This document shows positions 34,462 to 39,413 of a stretch of 39,413 nucleotides of DNA, piece after piece. Position 1 is the stretch's first letter. The number at the start of each line of letters is the position of its first letter. Under the pieces are notes generated by a model. It did no database searches and was not told where the DNA came from. It saw only the letters and a program-made list of their open reading frames with translations. The stretch lies in assembly GCA_902605165.1 (NCBI GenBank), contig CACLBJ010000007.1:1-39413 (forward strand), written 5' to 3'. The DNA is from an uncultured SAR86 cluster bacterium (lineage in GTDB: Bacteria > Pseudomonadota > Gammaproteobacteria > Magnimaribacterales > D2472). A program made the position numbers and the translations under genes.

Positions 34462-35097
34462 ATGATCGATGCAAAGATAAGGGCTGCAGAAAAAGCACTA
34501 AATTATCTCAAGCCCAATATTAATCCGAAATCTATCTTAGGAATTGGAACTGGATCAACAGTTAATTGTTTCATTGAGCTATTGCGACCATGCCCTACCC
34601 TTGTAAAAGGTGCAGTTTCCAGTTCAGATGCTTCAACAAGGCTTTTGAGAGATATAGGCATAGATGTCTTTAATTTAAATGATATTGATGAGATTGAGTT
34701 CTATATTGATGGAGCAGATGAAATTGCTGATGATTTATCTCTCATGAAAGGTGGAGGAGGTGCGCATACTCAAGAGAAAATTATTGCAACAGCTTCTAAG
34801 AACTTCTTATGTATTGCGGATCAATCAAAAATTGTTTCAAAATTAGGATCCTTCCCAATTCCTGTTGAGGTTTTATCTCAAGCTAGAAGTTTTGTTGCAA
34901 GAAAATTAATGGCTTTTGGCGGTACTCCAAAATTGAGACATGATTTTATTACCGATCAAGGCAATGAAATTCTTGATTTAAGCGGAATTATGATTGATGA
35001 CCCAATATCTTTAGAAACAAAAATTAATTCAATTCCTGGAGTTGTAGATAATGGAATATTTGGATTACGAAAAGCAGATCAAATATTTATCGGATAA
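34462..35097 (+). CDS. rpiA: Ribose-5-phosphate isomerase A
   Basis: RpiA interconverts ribose-5-phosphate and ribulose-5-phosphate in the pentose phosphate pathway. The 211-residue protein starts at ATG 34462 (MIDAKIRAAEKALNYL); the frame runs 48 bases further to a TTG, but that would run into ilvA and is not supported by homologues. Motifs are GIGTGSTVNCFI, AVSSSDAST, YIDGADEI, MKGGGGAHTQEKI and the C-terminal IPGVVDNGIFGLR. The stop abuts the stop of the convergent peroxidase gene. Confidence 0.96.
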   Translation: MIDAKIRAAEKALNYLKPNINPKSILGIGTGSTVNCFIELLRPCPTLVKGAVSSSDASTRLLRDIGIDVFNLNDIDEIEFYIDGADEIADDLSLMKGGGGAHTQEKIIATASKNFLCIADQSKIVSKLGSFPIPVEVLSQARSFVARKLMAFGGTPKLRHDFITDQGNEILDLSGIMIDDPISLETKINSIPGVVDNGIFGLRKADQIFIG

Positions 35098-35619
35098 TTA
35101 GAGAAGGTTTTCTATTTTGCCAGCTAAAGACTCTGGTAAAACTTTCGAGTCGTACATCCCAACTAGTTTACCCTCTTTTGAAATAAGAAATTTATTAAAA
35201 TTCCAAGACGGTTCTTTACCAGATTGTCGGGAAAGTTTTTTGAAAAGCGGGTGTGCTTGATCTCCTCTAACACGAGTAGTTGCATAAAGAGGAAATGTTA
35301 CATTGTATGTAGCATCGCAAAATTCAGCAGTTTTAGATTCGTCTGTAAATTCTTGCCACATAAAATCACGAGATGGAACTCCTATTACTGTAAAGCCTTT
35401 ATCACCATATTCAGAATATAGTTTTTGTAATCCTTCGTATTGAGGTGTATACCCACATTTGCTAGCTACATTGACTATTAGGAGAACATCACCCTCATAT
35501 TTGCAAAGACTTTCGGACTCAGTTGAGTCAAGTATTCTAAGCTTTTCATTAATTAAGGAATTACAAGCGAAACTCGAAACTGAAAAAAGTACAGCACAAA
35601 TGGATAACAGATTTTTCAT
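35098..35619 (-). CDS. Periplasmic glutathione peroxidase-family protein
   Basis: A thiol peroxidase of the glutathione peroxidase family, 173 residues. The N-terminal signal (LLSICAVLFSVSSFA) points to export. The catalytic Cys is in NVASKCGYTPQYEGL, the Gln of the tetrad in MWQEF, and the Trp-Asn pair in WNFNKFL. The usual FPCNQF loop reads VPSRDF, so the cysteine of that loop is replaced, while the cysteine in AEFCDATYNVTFP remains and could resolve the sulfenic acid. Reduction by thioredoxin-like partners is more likely than by glutathione (inference). TATAAT on the minus strand (35628-35633) lies 8 nt before the ATG with no ribosome-binding site. Confidence 0.92.
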   Translation of the reverse strand: MKNLLSICAVLFSVSSFACNSLINEKLRILDSTESESLCKYEGDVLLIVNVASKCGYTPQYEGLQKLYSEYGDKGFTVIGVPSRDFMWQEFTDESKTAEFCDATYNVTFPLYATTRVRGDQAHPLFKKLSRQSGKEPSWNFNKFLISKEGKLVGMYDSKVLPESLAGKIENLL

Positions 35620-35635
35620 GGGGTGGGATTATAAC

Positions 35636-35713
35636 TTAGCTTACAGGTGCAATTGCAAGTACTGAAACAAAAAACAAACTTGCCAAAAAAATTACTTCTA
35701 AATTCTCTTTCAT
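35636..35713 (-). CDS. 25-residue hydrophobic small protein
   Basis: A small ORF beginning MKENLEV, then a single hydrophobic segment (VIFLASLFFVSVLAIA) and ending PVS. It would be a one-pass membrane peptide. The start codon has a good ribosome-binding site, AAGGA, five bases upstream on the minus strand. I do not recognise the family. It lies 16 bp upstream of the glutathione peroxidase gene on the same strand and could be co-transcribed with it. Its leader has two hairpins and its own promoter-like boxes. It is too short for standard gene finders. Support is the ribosome-binding site and the clean hydrophobic profile. Confidence 0.5.
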   Translation of the reverse strand: MKENLEVIFLASLFFVSVLAIAPVS

Positions 35714-35734
35714 AATTTTCCTTAAATTAAACTT

Positions 35735-35760
35735 GGAGGGCCTAAGCCCTCCACATTTTT
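35735..35760 (+). terminator. Strong hairpin followed by a T-run
   Basis: GGAGGGC (35735-35741), loop CTAA, GCCCTCC (35746-35752), then ACATTTTT. On the plus strand this is a good intrinsic terminator. No plus-strand gene ends just before it, so it may stop read-through or end an unannotated plus-strand RNA. On the minus strand the same hairpin sits in the leader of the small hydrophobic ORF, about 21 nt before its start codon. Confidence 0.6.
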
Positions 35761-35768
35761 CAGAGGAT

Positions 35769-35804
35769 TTGTCAGCCCAAAAATAGGGGGAGGAGTGCTG
35801 ACAA
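35769..35804 (-). promoter_or_regulatory. Leader stem-loop upstream of the small ORF
   Basis: Perfect 8-bp inverted repeat TTGTCAGC / GCTGACAA enclosing 20 nt. On the minus strand its first base coincides with the transcription start expected from the promoter boxes at 35811-35838. The loop contains CTCCTCC, which can pair with GGAGG in the second hairpin of the same leader, so two alternative folds are possible. The function is not known. Confidence 0.45.
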
Positions 35805-35810
35805 TTAAAT

Positions 35811-35838
35811 ATTATGCATGTTTATAATATATTATCAA
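35811..35838 (-). promoter_or_regulatory. Predicted promoter for the small ORF / peroxidase transcript
   Basis: On the minus strand TTGATA (35833-35838) and CATAAT (35811-35816) are separated by 16 bp. Each matches the sigma70 consensus in five of six positions. Transcription should begin near 35804, at the first base of the leader stem-loop, giving a leader of about 90 nt before the small ORF. Confidence 0.5.
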
Positions 35839-35871
35839 TACTTTTTATAAAATAAATGGTCTTTTTTTGGG

Positions 35872-35877
35872 TATAAT
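35872..35877 (+). promoter_or_regulatory. -10 element for the fadB-like gene
   Basis: A perfect TATAAT 23 nt before the chosen TTG start. The -35 region is poor (AAAATA near 35849). The predicted 5' leader is about 16 nt and includes the GGAG ribosome-binding site at 35891-35894. Confidence 0.55.
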
Positions 35878-35900
35878 GTAAAAAAAATTTGGAGATTGTC

Positions 35901-38054
35901 TTGAAAGGAAAAATTAATTACAGCGTGACCGATGGAATTGCAATTCTTGAGGTTGATAATCCACCGGTCAACCCTCTAAGTGATGGAGTAAGACATGGTC
36001 TTATAGAAAGTATGGAAAAAGCGGAATCTGATGACAATGTTGTTGCTATTGTGCTTACAGGTAGAGGAAGATCATTTATTGCAGGTGCTGATATTTCTGA
36101 ATTTGGTCAACAAATAGAAGGACCTTCGATACATGATGCTTTTGAAAAAATTGAAAAATCATCTAAGCCTGTTATTGCCGCAATTAATGGATCTGCTCTT
36201 GGTGGTGGATTAGAAACAGCACTATGTTGCCACTATAGAGTTTCATCAAAGCAAGGTTTTATAGGTTTGCCTGAAGTAAATCTTGGGTTATTGCCAGGAG
36301 CTGGAGGAACTCAACGCCTCCCCCGCCTCGTTGGACCAGCCGAAGCTCTTAAGATAATGCTTTCAGGGAGGCATATATCTGCCGTAAAGGCTGTAGATAT
36401 GGGTGTAGTAGACTCATTATCTGAAGGAGACATAGTAGAGGATGCTGTTGCGTTTGCTAAAGAAATGGCAGAAAAGAACGAAATACATCCGCTTGTAAGA
36501 AACCTTAATGAGAAAGTTATTGCCGCAAGAGGTGATGAAAACGTAATTTCAGAAGCAAGAGCGCTTGCTGCAAAAACTAGAAAAGGGCAATTCGCACCTG
36601 GAAAGATCATTCAATGTGTAGAAGCAGCAATAAATTTAGATGATTTTGATGAAGGAATGAAAAAAGAAGCTGAATATTTTGTTGAATGTCTTCTGAATCC
36701 TCAAAGAGAGGCAATGATTCATATCTTTTTTGGTGAAAGAGCTGCTTCGAAAATTAATGATGTACCAAAAGAGACGCCAAAAATGGATATTAACAAAGCT
36801 GGAATAATTGGTTCAGGAACAATGGGTGGAGGTATAGCAATGTGTTTTGCAAATATTGGTATACCTGCTCATATTGTTGATCAAGATGAAGAAAACCTTA
36901 AAAAAGGTTTAGCAGCTATAGAAAGAAATTATAAGTTTATGGTTGATCGAGGAAGAATGACGCCTGAGCAAATGGATAAAACTTTTGGGCTTATTTCCTC
37001 AGGTCTTTCTTATGAAGAGATTTCTGATGTTGATATTGTCATTGAAGCTGTATATGAAAACTTAGATCTCAAGCTTGAGATATTTAAGAAACTAGATGAG
37101 ACTGTCAAGGGCGATGCCATCTTGGCATCAAATACTTCTGGACTAGATGTTGATGCACTTGCAGAATGTACTAAAAGGCCTGAAAAAGTAGTGGGTACTC
37201 ACTTTTTTAGTCCAGCAAATATAATGCGATTACTGGAAGTTGTTCGTGCTGAAAAAACATCCCATGAAACACTGGCTTCAATTATGTCGCTTGGGAAGGC
37301 CCTTAAAAAAGCTCCTGTTGTATCTCTAAATGCTCCAGGATTTATTGGAAACAGAATGCTCTTTGGTTATACAACTCAGGCAAATAAGCTCTTATTAGAA
37401 GGAGCTCTCCCCCATCAAGTTGACTCTGCACTTGAAAATTTCGGAATGAGCATGGGTCCATTTAGAATGCTTGACCTCGTTGGTTTAGACTTGGGATGGA
37501 GAGCTAGAAAACTTAGTGGAACCGAATCACCAATTACAGCAAAAATAAATGATGCATTGTGTGACTTGGACAGATATGGTCAAAAAAATGGCAAGGGTTT
37601 TTATAATTATGTTGAAGGTTCAAGAGCGCCACACCCTGCGCCAGAGAACGAGGCTATATATGAGCAAGTTTCTAAAGAAAATAACTTTGAAAGAAGAGAA
37701 ATATCAGATCAAGAGATTGTTGATAGATGTATTTTGGCTCTTGTTAATGAAGGAGCAAAGATACTTGAAGAAGGAGTAGCTCAGCGATCAGGTGATATGG
37801 ATGTTGTATATATAAACGGATATGGCTTTCCAATTTGGAGAGGAGGACCGATGCAGTATGCAAATATGGAAGGTCTAGATATAATTTCAGCTAAAATCGA
37901 CGAATTTGCAAAGAATGATCCGGAGTTTTGGCAAAAAGCTGATTTAATTGCGAGTTTAAGTGAAATTAAAGGTAGATTTGGAGATGCGCCGGCTGCTGAA
38001 GATAGAAAACCCGTATCAGGTTTCAATAAATCTTCAGTTGCAGGGAATTTATAA
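35901..38054 (+). CDS. Fused enoyl-CoA hydratase / 3-hydroxyacyl-CoA dehydrogenase
   Basis: A 717-residue fatty-acid oxidation enzyme that hydrates trans-2-enoyl-CoA and oxidises the product to 3-ketoacyl-CoA. The N-terminal crotonase domain has AGADISEFG, and the two catalytic glutamates are in ALGGGLETAL and GLPEVNLGLLPGAGGTQRLPRLVG. The dehydrogenase domain begins with the NAD motif GIIGSGTMGGGIA, then ASNTSGLD, GTHFFSPANIMRLLEVV and APGFIGNRM. Order and length fit FadB/FadJ or the peroxisomal-type bifunctional enzyme. I choose TTG 35901 because GGAG lies 6 nt before it; TTG 35889 would precede that site. No thiolase gene is adjacent, so FadA must be encoded elsewhere. Confidence 0.94.
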   Translation: MKGKINYSVTDGIAILEVDNPPVNPLSDGVRHGLIESMEKAESDDNVVAIVLTGRGRSFIAGADISEFGQQIEGPSIHDAFEKIEKSSKPVIAAINGSALGGGLETALCCHYRVSSKQGFIGLPEVNLGLLPGAGGTQRLPRLVGPAEALKIMLSGRHISAVKAVDMGVVDSLSEGDIVEDAVAFAKEMAEKNEIHPLVRNLNEKVIAARGDENVISEARALAAKTRKGQFAPGKIIQCVEAAINLDDFDEGMKKEAEYFVECLLNPQREAMIHIFFGERAASKINDVPKETPKMDINKAGIIGSGTMGGGIAMCFANIGIPAHIVDQDEENLKKGLAAIERNYKFMVDRGRMTPEQMDKTFGLISSGLSYEEISDVDIVIEAVYENLDLKLEIFKKLDETVKGDAILASNTSGLDVDALAECTKRPEKVVGTHFFSPANIMRLLEVVRAEKTSHETLASIMSLGKALKKAPVVSLNAPGFIGNRMLFGYTTQANKLLLEGALPHQVDSALENFGMSMGPFRMLDLVGLDLGWRARKLSGTESPITAKINDALCDLDRYGQKNGKGFYNYVEGSRAPHPAPENEAIYEQVSKENNFERREISDQEIVDRCILALVNEGAKILEEGVAQRSGDMDVVYINGYGFPIWRGGPMQYANMEGLDIISAKIDEFAKNDPEFWQKADLIASLSEIKGRFGDAPAAEDRKPVSGFNKSSVAGNL

Positions 38055-38576
38055 TACGATATTAACTTTTGTCCCTTTTTCTACGAGACTAAATAGCTCA
38101 ATTACATCCTGGTTGAACATTCTAATGCATCCATGAGAGGCCTTTTCACCAATTAAGCCCTCTTCTGGAGTTCCATGAATGTAGATGTATCTATAAAAAG
38201 AGTCTACATTACCGCCCTTATTCAGACCCTCCTCAGTGCCCTCTAACCAGAGTATCCTTGAGGTTACATGATCATCTTCTGAATCATATTCATTATGGTA
38301 AATTTCTGCAAATCTACCTGTATTTAGCCTCTCTTTAAAAATAATGTTTTTTGGTGCACCAGCACCAATCTTTTCCTTTATGATATGATTTCCCAGCGGA
38401 GTCTTAAATGAGTTCTGAATCTGACCTTCGCCATATGAAGATGAAGAAATGGGATAGGAAATAATGAGGTCTCCCCTACTATCTAATAGAAAAAGGCGTT
38501 GCTGGCTTATATCAACAAGGATTTCAGCGTTTATAAAACCTGAAAAGGTTAATAAAAATATATAGTATTTAAGCAT
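38049..38576 (-). CDS. L,D-transpeptidase (YkuD domain)
   Basis: A 175-residue envelope enzyme of the ErfK/YbiS type, which forms L,D cross-links in peptidoglycan or attaches proteins to it. A short signal peptide (YYIFLLTFSGFINA) precedes the YkuD domain. The active-site signature is YIHGTPEEG, then SHGCIRM, with catalytic His and Cys. TPLGNHIIKEKIGAG is a conserved substrate-groove segment. There is no separate LysM. The start overlaps lnt by 8 bp, so the two are translated together, and the tail overlaps the fadB-like gene by 6 bp. Confidence 0.93.
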   Translation of the reverse strand: MLKYYIFLLTFSGFINAEILVDISQQRLFLLDSRGDLIISYPISSSSYGEGQIQNSFKTPLGNHIIKEKIGAGAPKNIIFKERLNTGRFAEIYHNEYDSEDDHVTSRILWLEGTEEGLNKGGNVDSFYRYIYIHGTPEEGLIGEKASHGCIRMFNQDVIELFSLVEKGTKVNIVL

Positions 38577-39413
38577 TCTTCATTTTAGCAAAAAATATTT
38601 TGATTGAAACTATTATTAAATACAAATAAAGAAGTAAGTTGCCATATTTATTATAGAACGTGCGTACATCTGTGGGTACAAGTTTAGCATGAAGTATGCC
38701 TGAAGTGCCTTTACCCATATAAGAAACAATTGTTCCTTTATTGTCTATAAGTGCCGAAATACCATCATTTGTGGCCCGTATAATTGGAATATTATTTTCT
38801 ACAGATCTTATTCTTGAAATTTCAAGATGCTGATATGGGCCAAATGAATTACCAAACCAGGTATCATTGCTAACATTAATAATATAATTAGAACTTTTGA
38901 CGTCTTTTCTAACCATGTCACCAAAAACTATGTCAAAACAGACTAGCGGTGAAAAGTTACCATACCCTACATTCATCTGCTGAGAATCATTACCTTGAGT
39001 TATGTTTGACATTGGCATGTCAAAGAAAGCAATTAATCCCCTTAAAAAGCTTTCTAATGGTATATATTCTCCAAATGGAACAAGTTTCCTTTTGTTATAT
39101 TTTATTTCTTGCTCCGTATTTACTATTGAATTATACAAATTTCCTTCCTGATAGCTAAAAAATCCACTCACCAATGGCTTTTCAATGTTTTTTATGAGAT
39201 TTTGACTTCTTAAAGATTCGTAAGTGTAGGGTAATGGAGCTTCAGGCCAAACCAAAATATCAGCTATTTCTTTAGCTTGGTATGATGAACTTATAAATTC
39301 ATCTTCAATATCATTTAAATAGTCATTATCAAATTTAATAAAAGGATCTGTGGATGGCTGAATAATTGCGAAATTAACAACATCTTCATCGCTTATATTG
39401 TTCTCAAAAATGT
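38569..39413 (-). CDS. lnt: Apolipoprotein N-acyltransferase, N-terminal part outside window
   Basis: Lnt adds the third acyl chain to lipoproteins at the inner membrane. Only the catalytic nitrilase-like domain and the last membrane helix are in the window; the frame is open to the right edge (the TTG at 39255 is internal). The triad is visible: Glu in ILVWPEAPLPYTYES, Lys in KRKLVPFGEYIPLE and Cys in FSPLVCFDIVFGD. VNFAIIQPSTDP near the edge is the usual start of the nitrilase domain, and NVSNDTWFGNSFGPYQHLEISRIRSVE is highly conserved. A C-terminal membrane helix (LLLYLYLIIVSIKIFF) ends the protein. The window itself encodes several lipoprotein substrates. Confidence 0.95.
   Translation of the reverse strand, partial: IFENNISDEDVVNFAIIQPSTDPFIKFDNDYLNDIEDEFISSSYQAKEIADILVWPEAPLPYTYESLRSQNLIKNIEKPLVSGFFSYQEGNLYNSIVNTEQEIKYNKRKLVPFGEYIPLESFLRGLIAFFDMPMSNITQGNDSQQMNVGYGNFSPLVCFDIVFGDMVRKDVKSSNYIINVSNDTWFGNSFGPYQHLEISRIRSVENNIPIIRATNDGISALIDNKGTIVSYMGKGTSGILHAKLVPTDVRTFYNKYGNLLLYLYLIIVSIKIFFAKMKNA

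Noticed and set aside
35889..35900. fadB-like gene start at TTG 35889.
   Set aside because: The GGAG ribosome-binding site at 35891-35894 would then lie inside the gene. TTG 35901 is correctly spaced from it.
1..39413. Search for insertion sequences, CRISPR arrays, phage genes, tRNA or rRNA genes, and thiamine or other riboswitches.
   Set aside because: None was seen. The only gaps longer than 100 bp are 28718-28946 (6S RNA) and 35620-35900 (small ORF, leader and promoters), and both are accounted for.

Overview
The window is a gene-dense, low-GC stretch of a gammaproteobacterial chromosome. Gene content and order point to a streamlined marine gammaproteobacterium, SAR86-like or similar. Four gene orders known from Escherichia coli or Pseudomonas are partly kept: tyrS / M23 peptidase / anmK / erpA; nnrD-tsaE-amiB; TIGR02449-zapA-6S RNA-fau, divergent from pepP-ubiH; and divergent ilvA / rpiA. 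The organism is inferred from this and from compact packing. There is no rRNA, tRNA, insertion sequence, CRISPR array or phage gene. Almost no DNA lies between genes, and several genes start with TTG, GTG or probably ATT.

Layout. 1-7.6 kb: 3' part of a prolyl oligopeptidase facing tyrS; then putA, an M23 endopeptidase and anmK on the plus strand. 7.6-8.5 kb: erpA and hemG on the minus strand. 8.5-15.8 kb: a long plus-strand run thiE-hemL-PfkB kinase-pcnB-deoxynucleoside kinase-acs-small lipoprotein, with overlaps at many junctions. 15.8-17.4 kb: a NUDIX hydrolase and a metallo-beta-lactamase-fold hydrolase on the minus strand. 17.4-22.2 kb: alpha/beta hydrolase, a membrane-anchored paraoxonase-like propeller, nnrD, tsaE and an AmiB/C-type amidase, facing priA. 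24.2-24.7 kb: ribosomal L31 type B and L28, preceded by a duplicated leader. 24.7-28.2 kb, minus strand: pepP, ubiH-family hydroxylase and an iron-binding lipoprotein behind a near-perfect Fur box. 28.2-31.8 kb, plus strand: a ZapB-like coiled coil, zapA, 6S RNA, fau and a DUF5916 outer-membrane protein. 31.8-35.7 kb: epoxide hydrolase and ilvA (minus), rpiA (plus), a periplasmic glutathione peroxidase and a 25-codon membrane ORF (minus). 35.9-39.4 kb: a fused enoyl-CoA hydratase/3-hydroxyacyl-CoA dehydrogenase (plus), facing an L,D-transpeptidase and the C-terminal part of lnt (minus).

Themes. Carbon enters central metabolism from proline (PutA), acetate (Acs) and fatty acids (FadB-like). 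Cell-envelope genes recur (M23, AnmK, AmiB, L,D-transpeptidase, Lnt, ZapA). HemG, HemL, ErpA and the Fur-controlled iron protein tie the region to heme and iron. The least ordinary features are a tandem duplication giving rpmE2 a translated-looking leader that copies the first seven residues of L31, the membrane-tethered paraoxonase-like protein, a small hydrophobic ORF with a structured leader, a probable ATT start, and a set of promoters placed so close to start codons that their transcripts should be leaderless. All of this rests on reading the sequence; no database search was run.
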